Source: Burkholderia sp. PAMC 26561
GTDB lineage: Bacteria; Pseudomonadota; Gammaproteobacteria; Burkholderiales; Burkholderiaceae
Length of the DNA stretch: 64,000 nt
Direction: 5' to 3'
NCBI RefSeq assembly: GCF_001557535.2
Contig: NZ_CP014308.1
Location: forward strand, 186,001 to 250,000
Shown here one piece after another: positions 43,901 to 53,842 of this stretch. Positions within the stretch are counted from its first letter, which is position 1. Every line of letters begins with the position of its first letter. The position numbers were made by a program, and so were the translations under genes. Below the pieces are notes generated by a model, which saw only the letters and a program-made list of their open reading frames with translations, was not told the origin of the DNA and did not search any database.

Positions 43901-45279
43901 GGCAGTCGCTCCAGTTGCGCTTGTCCATGTGGCTCGCAACTGCCGTTCTTTTGAGTGCCGTCGCGGCAGGCATTTTTTCGTTCAAGGCCGCGTTCCACGA
44001 AGCCAACGAGATCCAGGATCAGCAACTCAAGGAAGTGGCTACGCTCGTCACGGCGGAAAATGTGGAATCCATGGCGGAAGGCTCCGTGCATTATGTGCCG
44101 GAGTTCGAGCCGGAGGCGAAGGTCGTAGTGCAAAAGCTAGGCAAAGTCAACACGCAGCGCCTGCTCGACTTGCCCCCTACGCTGTCTGATGGCATGAGGA
44201 CGCTGACTCTCGGCAACCGCGAATGGCGCGTTGTGGTCCGCACACTGGCGCCGGGTACCCGCGTAGCCGTTGGCCAGCAGACCTCCGATAGAAACGAAAT
44301 CGCACGCAACAGTGCGGTCGCTACGCTAATTCCGTTTCTTTTACTGGCGCCGGTGCTGGTCGGCGTCGTCTTCCTGTTGGTCAGGCATATGTTTAAGCCC
44401 CTCGCGCGGCTTGCCGCCGAACTCGATGCCCGTCCTGATCACGATCTTTCAGAAATACGGGTTACCGGCGACCCGCAGCTTCCGGCCGAGATCGTGCCAT
44501 TTCTTGTTGCCAATAACCGCATGCTCGCGCGCGTTGCCCAGTCGGTTGCGCTTCAGCGGCGTTTCGTAGCCGACGCAGCGCATGAATTGCGCTCGCCGCT
44601 TACTGTGCTTTTGCTGCAGGCAGAGCGGCTGGATGTGTCGGAAATGTCGACGCAGGCGCGCGAACGCTTTACTGCCTTGAGCAATGGCCTCACGCGCACG
44701 CGCGCGCTCGTCGAGCAGTTGCTGACGCTCGCGCACGCGCAGGAGGGCGACGGCATTGAGGCGAATCTCAGCCCGGTCGCGCCGGCATTTCGCCGCGTGC
44801 TCGAAGACCTGATTCCACTTGCGCAGGCGCGCCAGATCGATATTGGCGTGACCGGAGATTCAGACGTTTGGGTCCCCGCCAATGAAGCAGACCTGGGCAC
44901 GGTGCTAAAGAACCTCGTCGATAACGCAATCCGCTATACGCCGGCGGGCGGGCGCGTGGACTTGTCGGTGCATACGAAGGACGGTCGTACGTCGATCGTT
45001 GTCGAAGACAACGGTCCGGGCATTCCCGAGGAAGAACGCGCGCGGGTGTTCGACCGATTTTATCGTGTGCTTGGCTCGGGGCAAAGCGGGTCTGGGCTTG
45101 GGTTGTCAATTGTGCAGACGATCGCGACCCGGATAGGCGCATCACTTGCGCTAGGAGACGCAGTCTGGAGTGAGCGCGGCGGCCTTCGCGTCACATTGAC
45201 TTTTCCGAGAATGGACCAACCCGCTGAACCGGTTGAAGCAGCGTATAAACGCCCGATGAGCCGGGAGCTCGTCGCATAA
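43876..45279 (+). CDS. Sensor histidine kinase
   Basis: 467-aa membrane kinase with two helices (about residues 18-38 and 155-175) flanking a periplasmic sensor region. The H-box is FVADAAHELRSPL, the N-box NLVDNAIRYTPAGG, G1 EDNGPGIPEEE and G2 GSGLGLSIVQ. It is paired with the upstream regulator. The ATG at 43876 overlaps that gene; a later start near MWLATAVLL would cut only a short cytoplasmic tail. The stimulus is unknown. Confidence 0.92.
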   Translation: MDGIERRVGQSLQLRLSMWLATAVLLSAVAAGIFSFKAAFHEANEIQDQQLKEVATLVTAENVESMAEGSVHYVPEFEPEAKVVVQKLGKVNTQRLLDLPPTLSDGMRTLTLGNREWRVVVRTLAPGTRVAVGQQTSDRNEIARNSAVATLIPFLLLAPVLVGVVFLLVRHMFKPLARLAAELDARPDHDLSEIRVTGDPQLPAEIVPFLVANNRMLARVAQSVALQRRFVADAAHELRSPLTVLLLQAERLDVSEMSTQARERFTALSNGLTRTRALVEQLLTLAHAQEGDGIEANLSPVAPAFRRVLEDLIPLAQARQIDIGVTGDSDVWVPANEADLGTVLKNLVDNAIRYTPAGGRVDLSVHTKDGRTSIVVEDNGPGIPEEERARVFDRFYRVLGSGQSGSGLGLSIVQTIATRIGASLALGDAVWSERGGLRVTLTFPRMDQPAEPVEAAYKRPMSRELVA

Positions 45280-45348
45280 ATTCAGACCGTCACGCTTTTG
45301 CGGAATGTGGCCGAAACAGCTTTCGTCTCTATTCTGAGCGCAGCCCGC

Positions 45349-46646
45349 TTAGTTGCCTGGTTGCGAGACCTCATTGGCGTAAATCAGGATTCTGTCTACT
45401 TCAGCTAGAAGAAAGTCTTGGTCCGGGTCGAGGCCGAGCGACTGAAGAATTGTTGGTGCGACCCGAGTGGTCGTGACGGGCGAGGCGACGGTACCTGCAC
45501 GGCGAAGTCCCGCATAAGACACGACAAGACCAAGATGGCCATCATCGGGTGCGTTGCCGCCGTGCTCTTCGTCTTTGGTTTTGCTCGATGTGTAGATTAC
45601 CCCCGGATTCGGCTGCACTATGATATCCGGCGTGCGACGGCGTGCAGGGTCCCCGAACGTATTTTCCATGCGCTCGCCCGAAATATGTAAGTTTGCGGTC
45701 CGTCGGCGCAGATGCCGGGCACGTTGCAACCCAAATTTGCCTAGAGCGTTTTGACGGCGGCATCGGTCTGGCGACGATCGCGCAACCAAATAAGACTGAC
45801 ATCATCGCTTTACACGAATCCGGTTGCGGAAAGGCCGTGCCGTCGTTGAGGTTTCCTGTTTTGGTGACGTTTTGGCCGAAGTTCCCGTTGGCATCGAGGT
45901 AACCATTCGCCTCTAGCAGCGCGGTAACGGTGTCACCGTTTTTAATGAGCTTCGTGTGATCGGTCGGCGACTGACCGTGCTTGGCCGTCACAATGATCAT
46001 CGTTGATGAAAATCTGGAAATTGGCGCCGAACAACGTGGGTACTTTCTCGCGAGTTGTGCCAGTCGAATCCTTGCCGTTGATCTGATTGATCGGTGCATT
46101 TGGTGCATTCACGTGCAAGTCGTCAAACTTTGCCGTATGTGAGTAGACATCGGTGTAGTTTGTTTTTGTTGCAGGGTCGATGGAATTAATCTCAGTGCGC
46201 GCGAGGTCGTCTACGCCCAGCCCTGATGGACCGTTAAGCCAGTCGTAACCCCATGCGTGTTTACTGCTCATGCAGTTCTCGCGTCGCGTTTGTGTTGCTT
46301 GATGACTCCGAAAACGGTGTTCGTCTTAATGTAGTCGTGCGGGTACACGGGTGTACACACACCCTTGACCATGGCGTGCGGAGGGCTTGCGGATTGAAAG
46401 TTCCGCCTCCGTCGAAATGAACTAGAGCACCGCCATTTTCGGCATCAATTCCAGTGGTTTCGTCGAAGACAAATTCCACCCTTGCTTGCGAGAGCACGTC
46501 GGGTCGCCCGGCGCATAGAGCGTCCGATCGTAGGAGACGTCATAGAAGAGCCCGGCGGTCTTCGGCGAACCACCGGTTGTAAGCGCAGCAAGCCCCGGGT
46601 CAGTGACTACTGCCGACGCCGGTTTGCCACGTACCTCCCAGAGCAT
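45349..46646 (-). pseudogene. Decayed second copy of the secreted phosphatase-family gene
   Basis: The minus strand shows close similarity, broken over several frames, to the intact gene at 58025-59662. Examples are GLAALTTGGSPKTAGLFYDV near 46600, KHAWGYDWLNGPSGLGVDD near 46260, MIIVTAKHGQSPTDHTKLI near 45950, and DIIVQPNPGVIYTSSKTK near 45590. It lacks the first roughly 90 residues including the metal Asp and the SDSFP nucleophile region, and has an internal deletion near 46010 that joins NFQ straight to the TMIIV block. Its 5' end overlaps the 3' end of the outer-membrane efflux gene by 47 bases. A dead duplicate. Confidence 0.88.
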
Positions 46647-48027
46647 GAATCAGGGCCACGCTGGCATCGAGCCGGCGTGCGTCGATCTGTTCACGTGCGC
46701 GCTCGTTATTCAGCGCGATGGTTTGCGCTGTGACGACGTCCAGATAGCTGACGGCGCCCGCCTGAAAGCGGTTTTTCGTGAGCTTCAGTGCAAGCGTGGC
46801 GGCGGACGTGGCGCGTTGCTGACTGGCTGCTTCGTCCTTGAGCGCGTTCAGCGCGGAGAGGCTGTCTTCGACCTGCTGAAACGATGACAGCACCGACTGC
46901 CGGTAATCGGCTACTGCGCCCTCGTATTGCCCGTTCACCTCGGCGAGCGTTGCATTACGGCGGCCGCCATCGAATAGCGTGCCGGCCAGTTGGGGGCCGA
47001 GTGCCCAGAAGAGACTCGGCGCAGTGAGCCACGGCGCGAAGAAAGAGCTCTCAAGACCCGCGCTCGCCGACAACACCAGGTCAGGGAAAAATGCTGCATG
47101 CGCTTCGCCAATCTGCGCATTCGCCGCGGCGACCCGACGCTCGGCGGCGGCAATATCGGGGCGGCGAAGAAGCAATTGCGATGGCAGTCCGACTGGTATC
47201 TGCGGTAGTGTGAACGTCCGCCCGACCGGCGCGATCGAGAACGTCGATGCGGGTACCGCGATCAGCGTGGCAATTGCATGTTCGAGCTGGCTACGCTGAA
47301 CGACGATGTCCGTGGCCAGGGTACGCGTGCTTTCGAGCTGGGTCTGCGCCTGCGCGACAGCGGACGCGTCGATTGCGCCATCGCTCAATTGCTGCCCCAG
47401 CAGGTTGAATGCGGCGGCGTACGCGGTGACGGTATCGTCGAGCAGCTTTTTCTGCGTGTCGAGCGCACGAAGATCAAAATAGTCAGTGGCGATGTCGCTC
47501 GCCACCGACAAGCGCACGGCTTCGAGGTCGGCGGCGCTTGCATCGGCGCTTGCCTGCGCGTTCACCGCGGCATCCTTGATGCGGCCAAAAAGGTCGGGCT
47601 CCCAGCTAGCCGTGAGTCCGGTCGAGTAGTCTGGAATGGTCTTGCCTGCAAGCGACCTGCCCTCGAGATTCTGCGAGGTCCGGTAGCGCTGCTGCGACAC
47701 GTTCGCCGAGATGCTGGGGAATAATCCCGCGCGCTGGTACGAGACGAGTGCACGGGCCTGCTCCAGTTGCGCCACGGCCTTTTTCACACTCTGGTTCGAC
47801 ACGTTCACGCGCAACTCGAGTTTGTCGAGATCCGGGTCGTGGAAAACAGTCCACCATGGCCCGCGCGACGCTGTGTCGCCCGGCGCTGCCACCGTCCAGG
47901 CTGGCGCGTTGGCAAAATGGGGCGGCACGATGACATCCGGTCTGGTGTAGGAGGGTATTGTTGAACACCCGGTCAATGCGAGAAGCGCCCCGCAGCTCAG
48001 CCGGCACGAAAGTCGTGAGAGTGACAT
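46600..48027 (-). CDS. RND efflux outer-membrane lipoprotein (NodT/OprM family)
   Basis: 475-aa outer-membrane channel of a tripartite pump. Signal peptide and lipobox read LLALTGC. Two OEP repeats follow, with ELRVNVSNQSVKKAVAQLEQ and the second-repeat AAERRVAAANAQIGEAHAAFF and QRATSAATLALKLTKNRFQAG. I chose the ATG at 48027, with AGGATCAGGA just upstream; a GTG at 48042 overlaps the previous stop and is possible. It is third in the operon after the pump and adaptor. Confidence 0.9.
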   Translation of the reverse strand: MSLSRLSCRLSCGALLALTGCSTIPSYTRPDVIVPPHFANAPAWTVAAPGDTASRGPWWTVFHDPDLDKLELRVNVSNQSVKKAVAQLEQARALVSYQRAGLFPSISANVSQQRYRTSQNLEGRSLAGKTIPDYSTGLTASWEPDLFGRIKDAAVNAQASADASAADLEAVRLSVASDIATDYFDLRALDTQKKLLDDTVTAYAAAFNLLGQQLSDGAIDASAVAQAQTQLESTRTLATDIVVQRSQLEHAIATLIAVPASTFSIAPVGRTFTLPQIPVGLPSQLLLRRPDIAAAERRVAAANAQIGEAHAAFFPDLVLSASAGLESSFFAPWLTAPSLFWALGPQLAGTLFDGGRRNATLAEVNGQYEGAVADYRQSVLSSFQQVEDSLSALNALKDEAASQQRATSAATLALKLTKNRFQAGAVSYLDVVTAQTIALNNERAREQIDARRLDASVALIHALGGTWQTGVGSSH

Positions 48028-48038
48028 GGTCCTGATCC

Positions 48039-49229
48039 TCACGACGCGTTCGGCGCAATGCGCACGGACTGCCCGGCGCTGATTGCATCGCCGGGATTGT
48101 CGATTACGCGATCCGTAGCATTCAAGCCAGTGGTGACCTCAATGCTCGTGCCGAAATCGCGTCCAACGCCGACCGCTTTGAGCGCCGTCTTGCCGGCAGC
48201 ATCCACGACGGCGACAGTCACGCCATCGGGCCTGAAGAGCAGCGCGCTGACGGGCAGGTCGAGTGCCGGATGCGGATTTGCGAGCCCGAGATGAACCTGC
48301 GCATAGGCGCCCGGCATCAGCGCGCCGTCGCGATTATCGACGTCGACTTCCACACGCAGCGTGCGGCTGACCGGATCGATAGAACCCGTATCGCGCGCAA
48401 CTTTTGCCGCAAAGCGTTTTCCCGGGAATTGCTGTACGCTCAGATAAACCGCTGTGCCGGACGTGACATACGGTGCATCGTTTTGCGGGACATCGACGAA
48501 AACGCGCAATGTGTCGGTCTGCTGCACATGAAAAAGCTCACCCGTGTTGCTTCCCAGTCCCGGCGTGCTGCCCGCGCTCACAAGCGCGCCTACATCCACG
48601 TTGCGCGCGGTGATGACGCCACTGAACGGCGCGGTCACCTTCTCGTACGAGACCAGTTCCGACAGCCGTTTCACGTTGGCAATCGCAGATTGCAGCATCG
48701 CGCGCTTGGCGTCACGGTCGCTGCTCTTGGTCTCCGCGTCCTGCTGCGATACCGACTGCGTGGTCAGCATCTGCTGCCAGCGTTCCGCGGTGGCGTCGGC
48801 GTAAGCGAAGTTCGCCTGCGCGGTGGCCTGATCCGCACGCGCTTGCGCGAGTTGCGCATCGAGTTCCGGTGTCTGGATGACCGCCAGCGTCTCACCTGCA
48901 GAGACCTTGGCACCAATGTCGCGCGTCCAGTGTTGAACGTAACCACTCGTGCGCGCGTAGATCGCAGCGTCGGCAAACGGCGTGACGGACCCGGGCAGCA
49001 GCAGCTCTTGCTGCGCGGGCGCAACGCTAGGTTTGATCACCGATACGACCAAGGCGCTCTGTGCATTGGTTTGAGCGGTTAGCGCCGTGCTCGCGTGCAG
49101 CCGGGGCACGATACCCAGGATCAGCAGCGCGGTAGCGGCCCCGATCAGTGCAATGGGCAAGACATACCGGCGCCGGGCCCGATCGGCCGGGGCGACATCA
49201 GACTTGGGTGGATCGGAATGCGGATTCAT
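48039..49229 (-). CDS. RND efflux periplasmic adaptor (HlyD/MFP family)
   Basis: 396-aa membrane-fusion protein. An N-terminal anchor helix is at about residues 24-46. The lipoyl-like half-motif YVQHWTRDIGAKVSAGETLAVIQTPELD is followed by an alpha-hairpin (AQARADQATAQANFAY...) and TAPFSGVITARNVDVGALV. It bridges the inner-membrane pump and the NodT-type channel. It begins 44 bp after the pump gene and overlaps the next gene's possible start. Confidence 0.92.
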   Translation of the reverse strand: MNPHSDPPKSDVAPADRARRRYVLPIALIGAATALLILGIVPRLHASTALTAQTNAQSALVVSVIKPSVAPAQQELLLPGSVTPFADAAIYARTSGYVQHWTRDIGAKVSAGETLAVIQTPELDAQLAQARADQATAQANFAYADATAERWQQMLTTQSVSQQDAETKSSDRDAKRAMLQSAIANVKRLSELVSYEKVTAPFSGVITARNVDVGALVSAGSTPGLGSNTGELFHVQQTDTLRVFVDVPQNDAPYVTSGTAVYLSVQQFPGKRFAAKVARDTGSIDPVSRTLRVEVDVDNRDGALMPGAYAQVHLGLANPHPALDLPVSALLFRPDGVTVAVVDAAGKTALKAVGVGRDFGTSIEVTTGLNATDRVIDNPGDAISAGQSVRIAPNAS

Positions 49230-49273
49230 TGAAATGCCTTGTTTGCAGGTTGATGCGCAATATTGCGGATTGA

Positions 49274-52200
49274 CTAGTGAGTAGGGCGAGGTTCCGGGCC
49301 GTTTGCTTCCACCGGGCCATCCTTGCGTTTCTTTTCACGCCGTTCGCGCCACGCGTGAACCATGCCGAAGACCACTGGCACGAATAGCAGCGTCGAGACC
49401 GTGCCGATTGCGAGGCCGCCAATGACAGCACGACCCAAAGGCGCGTTCTGTTCGCCACCGTCGCCGAGTCCGAGCGCCATCGGCAACATGCCTATGAGCA
49501 TGGCAAGTGCTGTCATGAGCACTGGCCGGAAACGGCTGAAACCTGCTTCCAGTGCAGCCTTTAAAGGTGGCGCGCCACCTTGAAGCATCTCGCGAGCGGT
49601 GTTGATGACCAGGATGCTGTTCGCGGTAGCAATACCGATACACAAAATCGTTCCCGTCAACGCCGGCACGCTGAGCGTCGTGTGGCTGGCAAACAGCATC
49701 CACGCTATGCCTGCAAGCGACGCAGGCAGGCCGCTGATGATGATCAGCGGGTCGAGCCATGACTGGAAGTTGACGACCATCAGCAGATAAACGAGCACGA
49801 CGGCGAAGGCGAGTCCCATGCCGAGGCCCGTGAACGAGTCGTGCATCGACTGCACCTGACCACGAATCACGATCGATGATCCCGCGGGCAGTTTTACCTT
49901 TGCCTGATCGACGAGCGTGGTGACGTCCGCCGCTACCCCGGCAAGATCGCGCCCTTGTGCGGATGCATAGATGTCGAGCACGGGCTGCACGTTGTAATGC
50001 GAGACCACCGCTTCCTGCGATACCCGCGACATCGTGGCGAGCGATCCCAAGATGTTCTGCGGCGCGCTCGAGTTGGCAACCTTGGTCAACGGCAGGTTGG
50101 CAAGTGTCTGAAGCGAATGGATATCGTATTGCGGGACTTCGGCCATCAACGGATAGCTCACGCCGTTTTTTGGATCGAGCCAGAAATTCGGCGTTGTTTG
50201 CGAGCTGCCCGAGAGCGCAATCAGCAGGTTCTGCGCAACGTCGTGCTGTGTCAGGCCGGCCTGCAATGCCTTGGTGCGATCGACATCCAGGTTGATTGCC
50301 GGTTCGTCGCCTGGCTGCTGGATGCGGGCATCGACAAGACCGCGCACGCCGCGCAGCTTCGCTAGCAAATCGTTCGCGACCACGCGATTCTGGTCGAGTT
50401 TGGCTCCGACGATCTGGATGTCGATGGGCGCCGGCAAGCCGAAGTTTAGGATCTGGCTGACGATATCAGCGGGCAGGAACGCGAATGTGACACTTGGAAA
50501 CGCGTTCGTGAGGGTGTTACGCAGCGTCGTCACATAGCCGGCTGTCGGCTTGTGGCCGGGCTTGAGCGACACCATGATGTCCGCATCTTCCGAACCGATC
50601 GGGCCGGAAGACGCATAGGTCAGGTTGATCCCGCTCACCGGCACGCCGATGTTGTCGAGCAGCGCGGCCTGTTCGGACTTCGGGATCACCGTGTTGATTT
50701 TCGCTTCGACTTCGTCCGCGATGCGAGCGGTCTGTTCGATCCGCGTGCCAGTCGGCGCGCGCATATGGAGGCGAATTTCGCCGGCATCGACTGTCGGGAA
50801 GAAGTCCTGTCCGGTGAACGGAATCAATGCCAGTGAACCAACGCACACGAGCATGAAGATCGGCAAAAACATGCGCCAACGTTCAATAGCGCGGCCAAGC
50901 ATGCGCTTGTAACCGCCGCGAAACTGTTCAAAACGACGCTCGAACGCGGCCTGGAAGCGGATCAGCACGCCGAAGCGGCCGGGGGGCGCGGCGTTGTCGC
51001 GGGACCGCGCTTTCATCAGGTACATTGCGAGCGTGGGAATCAGCGTGCGGGAGAAGAAGTAAGACGCGATCATTGCAAACACGACTGCTTCGGCCATCGG
51101 CACGAACAGATATCGCGCAACGCCGCTCAGCAGGAACATCGGTACGAACACGATACAGATCGACAGCGTCGACACGAAGGTCGGCACGGCAATTTCGCCC
51201 GAACCGTTCAGGATGGCATCGTGCAAAGGCGCGCCATTCTCCAGGTGGTGCGTGATGTTTTCGATGGCGACCGTTGCGTCATCCACCAGGATCCCGACCG
51301 CGAGCGCGAGGCCGCCGAGCGTCATAATATTGATGGTCTCGCCCAGCACGGAGAGACCAATGAGCGACGTCAGGACGGCCAACGGAATGGTCACAGCGAT
51401 GATCAGCGTAGCGCGCCAACTGCCGAGGAACAGGAGGATCATCAGCGCGGTCAGGCATGCCGCGATCAGCGCTTCGCGCACGACGCCTGTTATGGCCGAT
51501 TTCACGAAGACAGACTGATCGCCGAGCGGCGTGACCACGAGCGACTTGGGCAGCCCGGCGGTGATGTTCGGCAGCATCGACTTGATCTGGCTGATGATGG
51601 TCAGCGTCGACGTACTGCCGGTCTTCTCGACTTCGAGCAGGGCCGCACGCGAACCGTTGCTGCGCACGATGTTCGTTTGCGGCGCGTAGCCGTCGCGAAC
51701 CTGCGCGACGTCGCGTACATACACCACGCCGCCATTGACCGTCTTGATCGGCAGGTTGTTTAGCGCCGCGACGCTCGTCGTGCTGCCGTTCATTTGCACG
51801 TTGTACTCGCGCGTGCCGATCTTCGCCGTGCCGCCCGGCAGGATCAGGTTCTGCGTATTGACGGCGTTGACCACATCGAGTGGTGAAAGACCTTTCGCCT
51901 GCAACGCGCGCGAGTTGATGTCGACCATGATCTGCCGTACCTTGCCGCCGAAGGGCAAGGGCACAGCCGCACCTTGAACTGTCGCGAGTTGCGTGCGAAT
52001 AAAGCTGTTGCCGAGGTCATACAGGGTTTGCTCAGGCAGCGACTTGCTCGAAAGACCCAGCTGCAGGATCGGCACCGTTGAAGCGTTGTACGTGATGATA
52101 TTCGGTGGCAGGGTTCCGGGCGGCAGCACGCGCAGGATCGAGGCTGAGTTCGATGCTGCTTGAGCAATCGCGCGATTAATGTCGGCGCCGGGGTGGAAGA

Positions 52201-52483
52201 ATACCTTTACCACTGAGACGCCATTGAGCGACTGCGATTCAATGTGTTCGATATCTTCGACGTCCGAGGTCAGGGCGCGTTCATAGTTCGACGTGATCCG
52301 GTGCGCCATGTCCTCGGCGGAGAAGCCGTTATACGACCAGACAATGCTGACCACCGGGATATTGATGCTTGGGAAGATATCAACCGGTGTTCTGACAATT
52401 GCAAGCGGCCCCAGGATAAAGAGAAGGATCGCAAGGACGATGAACGTATAAGGCCGGTTGAGGGCGAGTCTGACGATCCACAT
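49274..52483 (-). CDS. RND efflux inner-membrane pump
   Basis: 1069-aa resistance-nodulation-division transporter with 12 helices and two large periplasmic loops. Seen: LALNRPYTFIVLAILLF at the start, TPVDIFPSINIPVVSIVW, and the proton-relay helix GILVDDATVAIENI with the double Asp. C-terminal GTILCIGIATANSILVINTA is the mirrored helix. The type is closer to the multidrug/aromatic-compound HAE group than to the CusA metal group. It is the first gene of the pump operon and divergent from the DUF4148/two-component genes. Substrate unknown. Confidence 0.93.
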   Translation of the reverse strand: MWIVRLALNRPYTFIVLAILLFILGPLAIVRTPVDIFPSINIPVVSIVWSYNGFSAEDMAHRITSNYERALTSDVEDIEHIESQSLNGVSVVKVFFHPGADINRAIAQAASNSASILRVLPPGTLPPNIITYNASTVPILQLGLSSKSLPEQTLYDLGNSFIRTQLATVQGAAVPLPFGGKVRQIMVDINSRALQAKGLSPLDVVNAVNTQNLILPGGTAKIGTREYNVQMNGSTTSVAALNNLPIKTVNGGVVYVRDVAQVRDGYAPQTNIVRSNGSRAALLEVEKTGSTSTLTIISQIKSMLPNITAGLPKSLVVTPLGDQSVFVKSAITGVVREALIAACLTALMILLFLGSWRATLIIAVTIPLAVLTSLIGLSVLGETINIMTLGGLALAVGILVDDATVAIENITHHLENGAPLHDAILNGSGEIAVPTFVSTLSICIVFVPMFLLSGVARYLFVPMAEAVVFAMIASYFFSRTLIPTLAMYLMKARSRDNAAPPGRFGVLIRFQAAFERRFEQFRGGYKRMLGRAIERWRMFLPIFMLVCVGSLALIPFTGQDFFPTVDAGEIRLHMRAPTGTRIEQTARIADEVEAKINTVIPKSEQAALLDNIGVPVSGINLTYASSGPIGSEDADIMVSLKPGHKPTAGYVTTLRNTLTNAFPSVTFAFLPADIVSQILNFGLPAPIDIQIVGAKLDQNRVVANDLLAKLRGVRGLVDARIQQPGDEPAINLDVDRTKALQAGLTQHDVAQNLLIALSGSSQTTPNFWLDPKNGVSYPLMAEVPQYDIHSLQTLANLPLTKVANSSAPQNILGSLATMSRVSQEAVVSHYNVQPVLDIYASAQGRDLAGVAADVTTLVDQAKVKLPAGSSIVIRGQVQSMHDSFTGLGMGLAFAVVLVYLLMVVNFQSWLDPLIIISGLPASLAGIAWMLFASHTTLSVPALTGTILCIGIATANSILVINTAREMLQGGAPPLKAALEAGFSRFRPVLMTALAMLIGMLPMALGLGDGGEQNAPLGRAVIGGLAIGTVSTLLFVPVVFGMVHAWRERREKKRKDGPVEANGPEPRPTH

Positions 52484-52746
52484 AGGGTTTCCTGAACGGT
52501 GAGCCGTAAGAACACGGTCGGGCTTCTTGATGAGCGAGTCTCGCCGACCCGCACTTACCGGATACCGTCGAGTTAATTACAAATACGTCATGTTGAAAAC
52601 GCCTCCGAATTGCCGTTTGCAAGCGGCTCCCACAGTTATCAATCTTGTAATGGAATGGTCGGCTTGCTGTCACCCTCGTCCTCGCACAATGCATTCAGGC
52701 TGTCTCACAACGAGAAGTCATGATCAACGTTCAAGAGGTGTCAACT

Positions 52747-53034
52747 ATGAAACGCGCAATCCAGGCATTCCTGATGGCTGCTGTCCTTACCGCTCCGGCC
52801 CTGACATTTGCACAGAGCAACAACGACCCGATAACCCAAGCCCAGGTCAAGGCCGAACTCGTGCAGATCGAAAATGCCGGATATCACCCTGCACAGAAAG
52901 GCCTGCATTATCCGGACGATATCCAGGCTGCCGAGGCCAGGCTGAACGATCAAGCGAACACGGGGTACGGAGGTGCGGTCAACGGTACGACTGGAAGCGG
53001 CAGCACTGTCAATGCGCAGCCCGACTCAAACTGA
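52747..53034 (+). CDS. DUF4148 small secreted protein (copy 1)
   Basis: 95-aa protein with a signal peptide ([22 protein letters not shown]) and the DUF4148 core: [20 protein letters not shown], then [12 protein letters not shown]. The tail is Gly/Ser/Asn-rich. AGAGG precedes the ATG at 52747. The family is abundant in Burkholderia and has no known function. It lies between the divergent efflux operon and the heavy-metal regulator; a homologue lies just after the kinase gene. Confidence 0.85.
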   Translation: MKRAIQAFLMAAVLTAPALTFAQSNNDPITQAQVKAELVQIENAGYHPAQKGLHYPDDIQAAEARLNDQANTGYGGAVNGTTGSGSTVNAQPDSN

Positions 53035-53164
53035 TGCGTGTCTATGCCCGCCGAATCCGACGTCCCGGCCGCCACGAATCGCAGATAACAGTTTTGTAAT
53101 CGCGATGCGAAGTGACTGGCGTAATATCGATGCAAGTCAATCAACGCGGCGCCGAGGCAAAAAC

Positions 53165-53842
53165 ATGAGGATCCTGGTCGTTGAAGATGAGCAGAAGGCA
53201 CTCGCTTATATCAAGAAGGGCCTCGAGGAAGCGGGTTATTCCATAGACACAGCAGCGGACGGCGCCGAAGGCCTGATCCTTGCGAGAGAAGAAAATTACG
53301 ACGTCATCGTCCTTGACGTGATGTTGCCGACTATGGACGGATGGGCTGTCCTCAAGAACCTGCGGACCTTGAAGGCTACGCCAGTACTTTTCCTGACCGC
53401 ACGCGACGACGTCAGCGATCGCGTTCGCGGACTCGAGCTGGGCGGTGACGATTACCTCGTCAAGCCATTCGCGTTTGTGGAGTTGCTCGCGCGTGTGCGC
53501 ACGCTGGCGCGGCGCGGACCACCGCGGGAAAGCGACCTGATCACCGTCGCCGATCTGGAGATCGATGTCACGCGTCGCAAGGTGCGTCGGGCGGGCAAGC
53601 GCATCGAGCTGACGCCCCGTGAATTTGCATTGCTGCAATTGCTCGCACGCAAGAAAGGCGAGGTGATGAGCCGCACTCAGATCGCTTCTTACGTATGGGA
53701 CATGAATTTTGACAGCGACACAAACGTCGTGGAAGTGGCGATCCGCCGCCTGCGCGCGAAGATCGACGAAGAGTTCGAAGTAAAATTGATCAGCACCGTG
53801 CGCGGTGTCGGCTACGTGATCGACACGCGAGAAGACGACTAA
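53165..53842 (+). CDS. Heavy-metal-type response regulator (CusR/IrlR-like)
   Basis: 225-aa OmpR-family regulator. Receiver motifs: Glu7/Asp8 acidic pair, Asp51 in VLDVMLP and Lys100 in LVKPF. The winged helix has [19 protein letters not shown] and [17 protein letters not shown], ending [13 protein letters not shown] chose the ATG at 53165 because the receiver starts there in the normal way and GAGG precedes it. It is followed by its kinase with a one-base overlap. By position it may control the divergent RND operon. Confidence 0.92.
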   Translation: MRILVVEDEQKALAYIKKGLEEAGYSIDTAADGAEGLILAREENYDVIVLDVMLPTMDGWAVLKNLRTLKATPVLFLTARDDVSDRVRGLELGGDDYLVKPFAFVELLARVRTLARRGPPRESDLITVADLEIDVTRRKVRRAGKRIELTPREFALLQLLARKKGEVMSRTQIASYVWDMNFDSDTNVVEVAIRRLRAKIDEEFEVKLISTVRGVGYVIDTREDD

